Shown: positions 55,441 through 64,000 of the stretch, one piece after another
Layout of the letters: each line of letters begins with the position of its first letter
How positions within the stretch are numbered: the first letter of the stretch is position 1
NCBI RefSeq assembly: GCF_008931805.1
Contig: NZ_CP044399.1
Span: 62,001-126,000, forward strand
From: Moritella marina ATCC 15381
GTDB lineage: Bacteria; Pseudomonadota; Gammaproteobacteria; Enterobacterales; Moritellaceae
Direction of reading: 5' to 3'
Length of the DNA: 64,000 bases
The notes under the pieces: generated by a model
The model's database searches: none
Told to the model about the DNA's origin: nothing
What the model saw: only the letters and a program-made list of their open reading frames with translations
Translations under genes and position numbers: made by a program

Positions 55441-56172
55441 CTATCCTAAATCGCCAAAGCGGCATTGTAGTGCGGTGATCGCCGTTAATGCTGCTGTTTC
55501 TGTTCGTAATACTCGAGGACCTAATAACGTTTCTTCAAAGTTAAATTGCTCTGTCATGCTGATTTCATCCGCAGATAAACCGCCTTCAGGACCAATCAAC
55601 AAACGCACGCCATTAGTAGGCTCGGGCAAGGTGTTAATGCTGTATTTTGCGCGTGGGTGCAGATTTAATTTAAGTTCTGTAGTTTGTTCTGCTGCCCAGT
55701 CTTTTAACTGTTTTGGTGCTAATACTTGCGGCACGAAGTTACGGCCACTTTGTTCGCACGCAGAAATGACAATTTTTTGCCATTGCTGTACTTTTTTCTC
55801 TAAACGTTCGCCAGATAACTTAACACCACAACGCTCACTAAACAGTGGTGTGATGGTTGTTACACCCAATTCGACCGATTTTTGAATGGTGAAATCCATT
55901 TTTTCGCCACGCGAGATCGCTTGACCAAGGTGGATCTTTAATGGTGATTCACTGTTAATATCTTGGAATTCGTCAATCTGAACTGTCACTGATTTTTTTG
56001 TGGTTTGTTCAATTGTGGCTTGGTATTGGCCACCTTTACCGTTAAATAAAGTGAGCGTATCACCCGTTGTCATGCGTAGTACACGACCAACATGGCCTGC
56101 GCCGTCTGGTGATAATTCAAAACTAGAACCTACGATTAGTTCGCCTGATTCGAAGATGCGAGGATGACGCAT
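55441..56172 (-). CDS. rsmE: 16S rRNA m3U1498 methyltransferase RsmE
   Basis: SPOUT methyltransferase that methylates N3 of U1498. 243 aa. N-terminal PUA-like domain (1 to ~70), then SAM-binding knot: [24 protein letters not shown]-like region (~107-130), [13 protein letters not shown] (~190-202) and [17 protein letters not shown] (~213-229). First gene of the rsmE-gshB-yqgE-ruvX run. Confidence 0.96.
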   Translation of the reverse strand: MRHPRIFESGELIVGSSFELSPDGAGHVGRVLRMTTGDTLTLFNGKGGQYQATIEQTTKKSVTVQIDEFQDINSESPLKIHLGQAISRGEKMDFTIQKSVELGVTTITPLFSERCGVKLSGERLEKKVQQWQKIVISACEQSGRNFVPQVLAPKQLKDWAAEQTTELKLNLHPRAKYSINTLPEPTNGVRLLIGPEGGLSADEISMTEQFNFEETLLGPRVLRTETAALTAITALQCRFGDLG

Positions 56173-56408
56173 GCTGGTTACCTTTATTTAAATATGTAGT
56201 TAATAAAATGATTATACCCACTTTTTTTATGAGCAGATGAAATTTATCGGCTAACAAAAAAAATAGTTGCTTATGGACGCTGTCTTCGAGGTGATGCTTG
56301 TCTCATTTATGCCATCGACAAATTCATCCTAAGGCTAAAAATTGATCCTTTGTTTGTACTAGCAGAGTCAATGCATACTATTTTTAATCGTTTAATGAAG
56401 AGCATGTG

Positions 56409-57737
56409 ATGAACAATACGCGAATAATACAACTCATCAATGAGTTTCCATTGCTGGAATTACTGATAGATCTGCAACCGCTGAGTTGGTTTAATCCGAA
56501 GGTAACAAGCTATGTCGAGGCTTTACCTTATGTTGGCTTAACCGCGCTTGATGTACAAGATGCCAGTGGTCGCCTATTACGTTTTGCGCCTTTTTTATGT
56601 CAGGCATTTCCTGAAACACAAGAACGTAACGGTATTATAGAGTCTCCGTTGCAGGCTATACCCTTGATGCAAGCGGCGTTAGGCAAACACTATCAGGTTG
56701 ATTTACTTGGTCGCATGATGATTAAACTTGATGCACAATTGCCAATATCAGGCTCAATTAAAGCGCGTGGTGGTATTTATGAAGTACTGCAGCATGCAGA
56801 AAAATTGGCGATATCAGCGGGTATATTGCGTGTCGATGATGATTACAATAAAATTAATTCGCCACAATTTAAGTCATTCTTCAGTCAATATAAAATTGCA
56901 GTCGGCTCAACAGGCAACTTAGGGTTATCAATTGGTATTATAGGTGCCAGTTTAGGCTTTCAGGTTAGCGTGCATATGTCTGCTGATGCAAGGCAGTGGA
57001 AAAAAGATCGCTTGCGTCAGCATGGTGTGAATGTGGTTGAGTATCAATCTGACTACAGTGTTGCGGTTGAACAGGGGCGTGAAGATGCATTGCAAGACCC
57101 GTTCTGTCATTTTATAGATGATGAAAGTTCGACGTCGTTGTTCTTAGGTTATGCCGTTGCTGGAGAGCGTTTAAAGCAGCAGTTTGATGAACAAGAGATT
57201 CTTGTTGATGCCGAGCATCCGTTATTTGTTTATTTACCTTGTGGTGTTGGTGGCGGCCCTGGTGGTGTTGCGTTTGGTCTTAAATTAGCTTTTGGCGATC
57301 ATGTGCATTGTATTTTTGCCGAACCGACTCATTCACCGTGTATGTTGTTAGGCGTTTATACTGGGCTGCATGATCAGATCTCGGTGCAAGATCTGGGTAT
57401 AGATAATGTGACTGCTGCAGATGGTCTTGCTGTTGGTCGTGCTTCGGGTTTTATTGGTAAAGCAATGGAGCGAATGTTAGATGGCTATATCACCTTAACA
57501 GATGCTGACATGTATCAGTTATTAGGGCTGATACATGAGACTGAACAGCTTAAATTAGAACCCTCGGCATTGGCTGGCATGCCTGGTATTGTCCATGTGA
57601 CCAATAATGCTGATTACCTTGCTCGAATGCAACTTGATGATAAATTAGCGAATGCGACCCATTTAGTCTGGGCTACTGGCGGTGGCATGGTGCCAGAGTC
57701 GGAAATGACTGCTTATTTACAACAAGCTAAAAGCTGA
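56409..57737 (+). CDS. dsdA: D-serine ammonia-lyase
   Basis: PLP enzyme turning D-serine into pyruvate and ammonia. 442 aa, the exact E. coli length. PLP lysine Lys118 in SGSIKARGG, the [11 protein letters not shown] loop, the phosphate-binding [10 protein letters not shown] (~277-286) and [11 protein letters not shown] near 340. ATG at 56409 chosen over the overlapping GTG at 56406. Followed by a DsdC-like regulator; no dsdX permease is adjacent. Confidence 0.95.
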   Translation: MNNTRIIQLINEFPLLELLIDLQPLSWFNPKVTSYVEALPYVGLTALDVQDASGRLLRFAPFLCQAFPETQERNGIIESPLQAIPLMQAALGKHYQVDLLGRMMIKLDAQLPISGSIKARGGIYEVLQHAEKLAISAGILRVDDDYNKINSPQFKSFFSQYKIAVGSTGNLGLSIGIIGASLGFQVSVHMSADARQWKKDRLRQHGVNVVEYQSDYSVAVEQGREDALQDPFCHFIDDESSTSLFLGYAVAGERLKQQFDEQEILVDAEHPLFVYLPCGVGGGPGGVAFGLKLAFGDHVHCIFAEPTHSPCMLLGVYTGLHDQISVQDLGIDNVTAADGLAVGRASGFIGKAMERMLDGYITLTDADMYQLLGLIHETEQLKLEPSALAGMPGIVHVTNNADYLARMQLDDKLANATHLVWATGGGMVPESEMTAYLQQAKS

Positions 57738-57816
57738 GCATTTTTATATATGATCTGTTAAATTCAACGACGGCCTCTTAGGACTCGGTTTTGTTTATAA
57801 TGGATATGTATTAGTA

Positions 57817-58755
57817 ATGGAATTAACATTTGGCAGTCATAAAAAATTTAGCGGTAGTCAATTAGCCAATCTGGATACTTTTGTTAAAGCAGCGCAGTAC
57901 GGCTCATTTACCCAAGCGGCGGAGGTTTTGTGTCTCACCCCAAGTGCCGTGAGTCATCGCATTGCCAAATTGGAGCAAGAGCTGGGGTTTAAGCTGTTTC
58001 ATCGTTTGCATAAACAGCTTAAATTGACGGGCGAGGGGGCGCGTTTATGCCGCAGTTGCGAGCAATTGTTTACGGCGTTGGATGAAGAGCTGAATGATAT
58101 TCGTAGTAATGAACTTTCTGGTCGTTTGACCATTTATGCCCGACCGTCTATTTCACTGTGCTGGTTGGTGCCACGGATCCATGACTTTCACCGCCAATAT
58201 CCGGCTATTCAGCTGGATATTCTTACCGGTAATGATGATATTAATTTTCAAACCGAATTTATTGATGTTGCGCTTTATTATACCTCGGGGCCTTTTCCGG
58301 GATTATCCAACATTGAACTCATGTCAGAAGAAGTCACTCCTGTCTGTTCTCCGGCTTATGCTGAGTTACACAACCTAATTGATAACCCCGACAATATTCG
58401 TCATTGCAGTTTATTGCATGATTGTAAAGCTTGGCCACAGGCGGCTTATAATGCCGAATGGTTAGACTGGGTGGAGCGTCATCAAATAAGTGGGGTTAAT
58501 TATAATCGCGGTTTAAGTTTTGATCGCTCTGATTTGGCAATGGTCGCTGCGATCAATAATGCTGGCTTGGCGATTGGCCGTAAGCGTCTAGTCGATAAAC
58601 ATTTACGCAGTGGTGAGTTAATCGCGCCCTTTCCTGGGCTTATCAGCCCTGCCACGTATCAATATCACGCGGTATATAGCGCAGACATAACACCTAACCC
58701 GCGCGTTAAGGTGTTATTAGCTTGGTTACAACAGCAGGCTGAAAAGTTTCAATGA
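57817..58755 (+). CDS. dsdC: DsdC-like LysR regulator of D-serine metabolism
   Basis: 312 aa. LysR helix-turn-helix (~19-75, AAQYGSFTQAAEVLCLTPSAVSHRIAKLE) and effector domain with ARPSISLCWLVPRI, DILTGNDDINFQTEFID and FDRSDLAMVAAINNAGLAIGRKRLV, all close to E. coli DsdC (311 aa). It lies 79 bases downstream of dsdA on the same strand, where E. coli has dsdC divergent from dsdXA. Activation by D-serine is inferred from the family. Confidence 0.88.
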   Translation: MELTFGSHKKFSGSQLANLDTFVKAAQYGSFTQAAEVLCLTPSAVSHRIAKLEQELGFKLFHRLHKQLKLTGEGARLCRSCEQLFTALDEELNDIRSNELSGRLTIYARPSISLCWLVPRIHDFHRQYPAIQLDILTGNDDINFQTEFIDVALYYTSGPFPGLSNIELMSEEVTPVCSPAYAELHNLIDNPDNIRHCSLLHDCKAWPQAAYNAEWLDWVERHQISGVNYNRGLSFDRSDLAMVAAINNAGLAIGRKRLVDKHLRSGELIAPFPGLISPATYQYHAVYSADITPNPRVKVLLAWLQQQAEKFQ

Positions 58756-58760
58756 TGTGG

Positions 58761-60050
58761 TTAGCGCAGCGTAACGCCATTATTTAGGTCGATAAGTTTA
58801 CTTAGTACTTTATCACCGTCCATACGAATACCGTTGTGTTCGAACTCTGACGTTAACCAGTATTTGAGGTTATTAACACGCGCGGCGGTTTCTAGGCTGT
58901 ATTGCATTTCTACATACATGTCTTCGCTATAGATAGCTGCTGCCACTGGTACTTGGTTGTTTTTAAGGACATCAAGATCGTAAAGATCTGACCAATCTTG
59001 TTTACCAGCCAACTGTTGCGCCGCTGCTTGCAGTGGTTTTAAGTTATTAAACTGCTCGAACATCCATGGGTAAATCATCTCGCCAGTGAATAAGAACGGC
59101 TGGCCCGGTTGATAATTAAATTCATCATAATCAGCACGCACAGTATGCGCAGCCCAGTTTGATGCTTGTTGCTGACAATAGATAGATTCATGCAGCACGG
59201 CAAAAATCGGGTTGGTATTAAAATCAAGGAACTGACAGAACTGCGCTAAGAACAGTGGATTAACTTGTGTGCCACTTGGCGTACTCATAAGAGCTTGTTC
59301 AAGTAAATAATAAACCGCTTCAGGGCCTTCTTCCATGCCAATATTAACGCCAAGCAGTTGCAACATTTCAACAGTCAATTTCTCGCCTGTGGCAAGATAA
59401 GTATCGTGTTCGATAATGTGCGTTGCTAGTGCAGTGACAAGATCTTGCGCGTCACTAAAACGGTTAAAGAAGTCGTTATTTTTTGCGAGTACACGTTTAT
59501 AAGTTGCTTGGTAAACTTCGGTAGCAGGACGTGTTAATGAAGGTAATCCGCCAGTCACAAAAGCTTGTGTTAGCCCTTCTGGCGCGGCAGTTAAATAACG
59601 TAATACACAGAAACCACCAAAGCTTTGGCCAATAATACTCCAGGTATTAAACGGTGATAATTGTGCGCGTATCGCTTCAGCATCACGGACAATATTATCA
59701 GCACGGAAATGGGTGAGGTAGTTAGCTTGTTCACTTGGTGTTAAGTGCGCAAGACTCACTGAGCTTATCGGTGTTGATAACCCTGTACCACGTTGATCTA
59801 ACAGCAATACGCGATATTCTTGTAATGCCCGCTTGATCCAGCCGCCATTAGCCATTGGACGTACAGCGCCAAAGCCAGGACCACCTTGAAAATAGACCAA
59901 ATATGGGAGGTCTTGATCTTGTTTATTTGGCGCGACGAGTTCACGTACAAAGACGTTAATGCTGTCACCGTCAGGCTTGTTGTAATCAAGCGGTAAGGTA
60001 AATGTGTGCTTTTGTGCAACTAAGCCGCTTAATGTGAGATCAATTTTCAT
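58761..60050 (-). CDS. Proline iminopeptidase-like alpha/beta hydrolase (S33)
   Basis: 429 aa, cytosolic. Oxyanion hole GGPGFG (56-61), DQRGTGLS (85-92), nucleophile Ser143 in IGQSFGGF, acid Asp in YSEDMYVE (~376) and His in FEHNGIR (~406). The long lid between core strands (~180-340) matches proline iminopeptidases of the larger type. Releases N-terminal proline from peptides; specificity inferred. Convergent with dsdC, only five bases between stops. Confidence 0.86.
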   Translation of the reverse strand: MKIDLTLSGLVAQKHTFTLPLDYNKPDGDSINVFVRELVAPNKQDQDLPYLVYFQGGPGFGAVRPMANGGWIKRALQEYRVLLLDQRGTGLSTPISSVSLAHLTPSEQANYLTHFRADNIVRDAEAIRAQLSPFNTWSIIGQSFGGFCVLRYLTAAPEGLTQAFVTGGLPSLTRPATEVYQATYKRVLAKNNDFFNRFSDAQDLVTALATHIIEHDTYLATGEKLTVEMLQLLGVNIGMEEGPEAVYYLLEQALMSTPSGTQVNPLFLAQFCQFLDFNTNPIFAVLHESIYCQQQASNWAAHTVRADYDEFNYQPGQPFLFTGEMIYPWMFEQFNNLKPLQAAAQQLAGKQDWSDLYDLDVLKNNQVPVAAAIYSEDMYVEMQYSLETAARVNNLKYWLTSEFEHNGIRMDGDKVLSKLIDLNNGVTLR

Positions 60051-60287
60051 GGCAATCCTTTGTTCGCAATAAAGTAATTATGTAGGGCATTGTAACCTTA
60101 AATTAGCGTTAAGTATTAATGACAGCTAGCAATTTAGGTAATTAAGGAAGGTAGTTATGATGTATAAAGCTTATAAAATTAGCGTTAACTAGGCATTTTT
60201 TTTACTAATATATTTATTTTTGCTCTTCATTTTTAGTATTAATTATCGATAATCACTAAAAATTAGATGTTATATTAAAGGTCACTC

Positions 60288-60515
60288 ATGGCGTCGAGTA
60301 CAATATTTCTTGGTATTTCAACCCAGGTCGGTCATCCAAGTAAAGTGAATATACCGCATGTATTAGCGCAATATAAAGAAAGAAACTGCCGTGTCGCGAT
60401 TGCTGACGGCAGTGTCATCAGTGGTGTCATCCCTTTTAAGCAGTTATATGCACTACAAAAATGGATTGGTGTTAACTACCAGCGATTACAGCTAGAATGG
60501 AATCAGGTTAGTTAA
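60288..60515 (+). CDS. DUF4160-like small protein
   Basis: 75 aa. I do not recognise a named gene. The pattern FLGISTQ...VNIPHVLAQYKERNCRVAIADGSV with VISGVIPFKQLYALQKWI and a final LEWNQ fits, by memory of the family, DUF4160 (gIxIxMY...PHxHxxY...G...LP.rql..v..W...n..el..nW). Such proteins often pair with DUF2442 genes, suspected toxin-antitoxin-like pairs; no partner is seen here. ATG at 60288 behind AAAGGTC. Confidence 0.6.
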   Translation: MASSTIFLGISTQVGHPSKVNIPHVLAQYKERNCRVAIADGSVISGVIPFKQLYALQKWIGVNYQRLQLEWNQVS

Positions 60516-60542
60516 TTTATAGACCTGCATCTACCGACCTAG

Positions 60543-61301
60543 TTACCATAATCCACGATCTAAACAGGCAGATTTTACCACTCGGTTTTCGTTACCTTGT
60601 AAGCTTTCGATTAACTGAGTGCGTCGACATTCGCTTGCCGTTACCGGATATTGTTTATCCCAGGCTTGCAATTCACGTTTCTGTCTACCTATTTTGTATT
60701 CAGGATAAACTGATTCCATATACAGATACGCGCGGGCTATTTCACCTTTGGCATAGTTTGGTGGCTGTACTGTTTTGTTGTTAATTTTGATGGGACAGCT
60801 GCCGAATTGATTCTTCTCGGCTGATACCTGAGATGCAAAATTATAGTTACTGCGCAGGGCATTTACAGCACCAATAGCTGGATAGAGGTTGTACATATCC
60901 GCTTGCATATAACGGTAAGGGATATTTACTTTCTCGGCACAACGGCGGCCTTTAAAGTGCTTACCTTTGCTGTTCACACAGACGCTATTACCTTCACGCC
61001 ATTCACTAAAATTACGCCCGAAGTTCTCCGCAGGTACAACATGTTCCCATTCTACTTTTGCTTGACGCTTTACATGCTTTGTTGATGTAAAGCCATTGTG
61101 ATCAGTGATCTGCTTTTTTTTATTAAAATCGGCCTGACAATAGATAGTCAGTTTCGGTACTTGTGTATAAATCTCTCGTTCAAGCATTTTTTTGGCTTTG
61201 CTAAAAGATTGGTTAGTTTGATTGCCGTTGTCAGATGCATAGGAGAATGAAGGGATTAATAATGTGGTTGATATAACCATAATAGTGAGTTGTTTTAACA
61301 T
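60543..61301 (-). CDS. endA: Secreted/periplasmic endonuclease I
   Basis: 252 aa, EndA/Vvn/Dns family: non-specific nuclease of periplasm or medium. Signal peptide MLKQLTIMVISTTLLIPSFSYA, catalytic His in EWEHVVPAENFG, metal-binding Asn in YNLYPAIGAVNALRSNYNF, and several cysteines (CQAD, NSVCVN, RRCAEK, FGSCPI, ASECRR, SACLDRG) for disulphides, as in Vvn. ATG at 61301 is nine bases from GGAG; the TTG at 61316 overlaps that site and is rejected. Roles include DNA nutrition and limiting transformation. Confidence 0.94.
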   Translation of the reverse strand: MLKQLTIMVISTTLLIPSFSYASDNGNQTNQSFSKAKKMLEREIYTQVPKLTIYCQADFNKKKQITDHNGFTSTKHVKRQAKVEWEHVVPAENFGRNFSEWREGNSVCVNSKGKHFKGRRCAEKVNIPYRYMQADMYNLYPAIGAVNALRSNYNFASQVSAEKNQFGSCPIKINNKTVQPPNYAKGEIARAYLYMESVYPEYKIGRQKRELQAWDKQYPVTASECRRTQLIESLQGNENRVVKSACLDRGLW

Positions 61302-61509
61302 TACAGGCTGCTCCAATGTAATAATTCAACATTGTAGCACAGCTAAAACAAGGCGATAGGATCGTGAAGTGGGGATGAATTTGCGTGTGACTATTTTTAC
61401 GTACGACTGTTTTTATATGCAAGAGTTTAATGCGTTCGATAGGTGATCTAGATTAGATATTATCAAGATATAATAATGCAGGATAAAGCGAGGGGTAAAA
61501 ATCAGGCAT

Positions 61510-61542
61510 AAAAAAAGAGCAGAGGATAAAACAACTGCTCTT
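61510..61542 (-). terminator. Terminator after the 76-residue gene
   Basis: AAAGAGCAG / CTGCTCTTT with a 12-base loop; on the minus strand it is followed by seven T. 20 bases past the small gene's stop. Confidence 0.8.
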
Positions 61543-61562
61543 TAGATTCGAGTTCGAGGTGA

Positions 61563-61793
61563 TTAGTTAGCGCGAGAGGCCGCGTAACGCACTGCGATAT
61601 CTGAATCTAATAACATTTTTTCTTTTAACACACCGGATTTTGCCATGAAAATACGTTGAGAAATTGATAAAGCATTCAGATCAAGACTACGAGCAATTTG
61701 CTCTGCTTGACTGGTGTTGCGCTTTAAAACTGCTGTTATCAGTTTTTCCATTTCATAATCGGTTGATTTCGCAGTATCTAACGTGTGAGTCAT
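61563..61793 (-). CDS. Small hypothetical protein, 76 aa
   Basis: I do not recognise it. The product MTHTLDTAKSTDYEMEKL... is predicted mostly helical, with charged and leucine-rich stretches (ITAVLKRNTSQAEQIARSLDL; SISQRIFMAKSGVLKEKMLL) and no membrane helix or cysteine. ATG at 61793 has TTAGGAAG six to nine bases upstream, and a good terminator follows, so it is probably real. Flanked by endA and sprT on the same strand but with gaps. Function unknown. Confidence 0.7.
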   Translation of the reverse strand: MTHTLDTAKSTDYEMEKLITAVLKRNTSQAEQIARSLDLNALSISQRIFMAKSGVLKEKMLLDSDIAVRYAASRAN

Positions 61794-61944
61794 AACCTAA
61801 CTTCCTAATCACAATGGTATGTATAGGGTTATTTTATCTGATGAAATTAGATAAATACACCTATATAAGTTAATTTTTCAGATTATTATCAAACAAGTTG
61901 TCACTTCTTCAGGCTTAAGTTAACTTATTGTTATTAAATATGAT

Positions 61945-62460
61945 TTAATATTTTATGGTTAAACTTTTCTTGCATAAACGACAAATATATTTGATATTAT
62001 CACGCATAATTTTATTATGACGTCGAATCGTGAGTTGATGGTCTGTGCACTGACAAACATAGGTAAAAGTTTTGCCTTTCACACTGGCGACATCGTACTG
62101 GTGTGTCGTTTTGGCTGCGAGATCAAATATTTGATTCATTATTTGCTGCCATTCTTTACCGTGTGGTTTAGTCCGACCATAAAGTTGATACGTTAATAGA
62201 TGGGCGACTTCATGTGGGACGGTATGCGTTATAAAGTGTTGTTGGTTTTCTTGCAATAAAATGGCATTAAAACGTAATTCATTGGTTTGTAATCTGGCAC
62301 TACCGGCTGCTTTTCCACGTTGCTTGAAATTAATAATGGGGCGGGGGAACGTTTGGTTTAAGCGTTCTTCGGCTTGCTGATAACAGGCGGCGATCTTGTC
62401 TAATACTAATTGTTCTAGCATTTGGGCTGTTGAATTTACTTGTTTTAAGTCGTTAGACAT
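61945..62460 (-). CDS. sprT: SprT-family zinc metalloprotease-like protein
   Basis: 171 aa (E. coli 165). Zinc-binding HEVAH (His83, Glu84, His87) with a likely third ligand His100 in TKPHGKEW. The C-terminal zinc-ribbon-like cysteines TYVCQC and YICRLCKK complete the family pattern. Cytosolic. Related to the SPRTN protein of DNA-protein crosslink repair, but the bacterial role is unsettled. 84 bases downstream of metK, after its terminator. Confidence 0.93.
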   Translation of the reverse strand: MSNDLKQVNSTAQMLEQLVLDKIAACYQQAEERLNQTFPRPIINFKQRGKAAGSARLQTNELRFNAILLQENQQHFITHTVPHEVAHLLTYQLYGRTKPHGKEWQQIMNQIFDLAAKTTHQYDVASVKGKTFTYVCQCTDHQLTIRRHNKIMRDNIKYICRLCKKSLTIKY

Positions 62461-62473
62461 TATCGATATCTAT

Positions 62474-62509
62474 AAAAAAGGCGCTTTGGTTAAATTACCA
62501 AAAGCGCCT
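62474..62509 (-). terminator. Rho-independent terminator after metK
   Basis: On the minus strand AGGCGCTTTTGGT pairs with ACCAAAGCGCCT (one bulge) around AATTTA, then six T to 62474. Confidence 0.88.
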
Positions 62510-62513
62510 CTCA

Positions 62514-62539
62514 CTGTCTAATTAAACTGTCTAATTAAA
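62514..62539 (-). repeat. 13-bp tandem duplication at metK 3' end
   Basis: CTGTCTAATTAAA occurs twice back to back (62514-62526, 62527-62539), between the metK stop and its terminator. Probably a slippage duplication. Confidence 0.85.
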
Positions 62540-62544
62540 AGTGA

Positions 62545-63696
62545 TTAAAGACCTGCTGCATCACGTAGGATTTCAGCTTTATCTGTCGCTTCCCAAGAGA
62601 ATTCACTACGACCGAAGTGACCATAAGCAGCCGTGTTTTGGTAAATAGGGCGTTTAAGATCTAGCATTTCGATTAGACCGTGTGGACGTAATTCGAAATG
62701 TTCGCGAACCAGTTTAGTCAGTAGTTCTTCACTTACTTTACCAGTGCCGAATGTTTCAACAGAAATTGATGTTGGTTCAGCAACACCGATCGCGTAAGAA
62801 ACTTGGATTTCACAACGGTCAGCTAGGCCAGCCGCTACGATGTTTTTAGCTACATAACGTGCTGCGTATGCTGCTGAGCGATCTACTTTTGATGGATCTT
62901 TACCAGAGAATGCGCCGCCACCGTGACGAGCCATGCCGCCGTATGTATCAACGATAATTTTACGACCAGTTAGACCACAATCGCCTACTGGGCCACCGAT
63001 AACAAAACGGCCAGTTGGATTGATGAAGAATTTAGTGTCTTTCGTTAACCATTGCTCAGGTAGTACTGGCTTGATGATTGTTTCCATCACAGCTTCAACA
63101 AGGTCTGCTTGTTTGATATCTTCAGAATGCTGAGTTGAAAGCACAACAGCATCGATACCTACAATTTTACCGTCGTCATAAGCAAATGTGATTTGGCTTT
63201 TTGCATCAGGGCGTAGCCAAGGTAGTGTGCCACTTTTACGCACTTCGGCTTGGCGTTTCACCAGTTTGTGAGAGTAAGTAATAGGTGCAGGCATTAACTC
63301 TTCAGTTTCATTGTTTGCATAACCAAACATTAAACCTTGGTCACCAGCGCCTTGTTCTAGTGGGTCATCACGGTCAACACCTTGATTAATATCAGGAGAC
63401 TGTTTACCAATTGTGTTTAATACAGCACAAGAATCAGCGTCAAACCCCATTTCTGAGTTTATGTAACCGATTTCACGAACTGTTTTACGTGTGATCTCTT
63501 CAATATCAACCCACGCGTCAGTCGTTACTTCGCCGCCAACCATAACCATACCGGTTTTAACATAAGTCTCACAGGCTACGCGTGCTTTCGGGTCTTGAGC
63601 GATGATTGCATCAAGTACAGCATCGGAGATTTGGTCTGCAATTTTATCAGGATGACCTTCTGATACTGACTCAGAGGTAAACAAATGTTTAGCCAT
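62545..63696 (-). CDS. metK: S-adenosylmethionine synthetase
   Basis: Makes S-adenosylmethionine from methionine and ATP; cytosolic tetramer. 383 aa (E. coli 384). Start [33 protein letters not shown] (~115-126), [28 protein letters not shown] (~230-257) and [23 protein letters not shown] are the family signatures. ATG at 63696 chosen; the start at 63726 adds ten unsupported residues. Three tandem MetJ-type 8-mers lie 57-80 bases upstream. Confidence 0.97.
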   Translation of the reverse strand: MAKHLFTSESVSEGHPDKIADQISDAVLDAIIAQDPKARVACETYVKTGMVMVGGEVTTDAWVDIEEITRKTVREIGYINSEMGFDADSCAVLNTIGKQSPDINQGVDRDDPLEQGAGDQGLMFGYANNETEELMPAPITYSHKLVKRQAEVRKSGTLPWLRPDAKSQITFAYDDGKIVGIDAVVLSTQHSEDIKQADLVEAVMETIIKPVLPEQWLTKDTKFFINPTGRFVIGGPVGDCGLTGRKIIVDTYGGMARHGGGAFSGKDPSKVDRSAAYAARYVAKNIVAAGLADRCEIQVSYAIGVAEPTSISVETFGTGKVSEELLTKLVREHFELRPHGLIEMLDLKRPIYQNTAAYGHFGRSEFSWEATDKAEILRDAAGL

Positions 63697-64000
63697 GGTT
63701 TTAATTCTCTCTTTATTTAAACACAAGCGACGTAATATACGTTCATATGTGTAGAAGTTTTAACATCTAGACGGCTATTCTAATCTATTTTGGCAGTATT
63801 AAGATAGACCCTAGGCCACATTTATTATTAAATTGTTTAAATTTACTGTTTTCAGCGGAATTTTATTTATGTATATATGTTATAAACAGCAAATATGCAG
63901 TAGCATAGTACGAAAGTATTAAAAGTATGAAGTGGCGGCAGTTTTTTAACTGAAAATAAATAATCGCTTACTATCATTAAATGTAATTACGCTCATTTGC
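63697..64000. other. Region upstream of metK to window end
   Basis: About 300 bases, AT-rich. It holds the metK ribosome-binding region (AGAGAG near 63707-63712), the met-box array at 63753-63776 and no ORF of note. I checked for a SAM riboswitch and see none. Confidence 0.5.
63753..63776 (-). promoter_or_regulatory. Tandem MetJ boxes upstream of metK
   Basis: Three contiguous 8-mers read on the plus strand: AGAAGTTT (63753), TAACATCT (63761) and AGACGGCT (63769). They match the palindromic met box AGACGTCT at about 6, 5-6 and 7 of 8 positions. MetJ needs two or more adjacent boxes, so repression by MetJ with SAM is plausible, as for metK in E. coli. metJ itself is not in the window. Confidence 0.6.

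Noticed and set aside
63697-64000. SAM riboswitch before metK
   Set aside because: No SAM-aptamer-like conserved blocks; met-box array explains control better.

Overview
The window is a 64 kb piece of chromosome from a gammaproteobacterium with moderate-to-low G+C. The gene order folP-glmM-secG-tRNA-Leu-tRNA-fMet-rimP-nusA-infB-rbfA-truB-rpsO-pnp-nlpI, the rsmE-gshB-yqgE-ruvX block, a Vibrio/Shewanella-type long pstC/pstA and an approximately 530-residue isocitrate lyase point to a marine member of the Alteromonadales/Vibrionales side. Moritella is my best guess, made from family knowledge and not from a search. Almost everything is housekeeping or metabolic. I see no phage, insertion sequence, CRISPR array, rRNA operon or recognisable defence island.

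Layout. 1-12 kb: folate and cell-wall precursor synthesis, protein export, two tRNAs, and the transcription/translation cluster through pnp and nlpI. 13-19 kb: an oxygen-independent hydroxylation neighbourhood. It holds ubiV, ubiU and a divergent ubiT (anaerobic ubiquinone synthesis), a flavoprotein, rimJ, a YfhL-type ferredoxin and the third U32 protein trhP (tRNA U34 hydroxylation). 19-34 kb: a phosphate region with a Na/Pi symporter, rdgC, phoB-phoR, pstS, an inserted narK-type transporter and GcvR-like gene, then pstC-pstA-pstB-phoU. Three matching Pho-box promoters (symporter, pstS, pstC) share the same box-to-minus-10 spacing. 34-38.5 kb: a hydrolase, then aceB-aceA (glyoxylate shunt). 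38.5-49.4 kb: slipin-nfeD, a chemoreceptor, a Na+/amino-acid symporter, metC, two EamA permeases and an MltA-like periplasmic protein. 49.6-52.4 kb: a second, near-identical aceA in opposite orientation, with a divergent LysR regulator. 52.5-64 kb: ruvX/yqgE/gshB/rsmE, dsdA with a DsdC-like regulator, a peptidase, a DUF4160-like orphan, endonuclease I, a small orphan, sprT and metK with upstream MetJ-type boxes.

Most interesting structures. (1) A 1.7 kb inverted repeat, made of the two aceA genes plus their terminators and part of a GC-rich repeat, flanks about 10.8 kb. The two starts differ but keep the same ribosome-binding site at the same spacing, which looks like gene conversion between older paralogues. 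(2) A GC-rich REP/MITE-like palindromic family has three copies here, each exactly between convergent gene ends. (3) The UbiT-UbiU-UbiV/TrhP/ferredoxin neighbourhood gathers three U32-type proteins in 6 kb. (4) Candidate RNA controls include a hairpin over the nfeD start, an orphan terminator in the leader of the Na+/amino-acid symporter gene and an S15-type leader hairpin. I found no convincing wholly new multi-gene system; the listed observations are leads.
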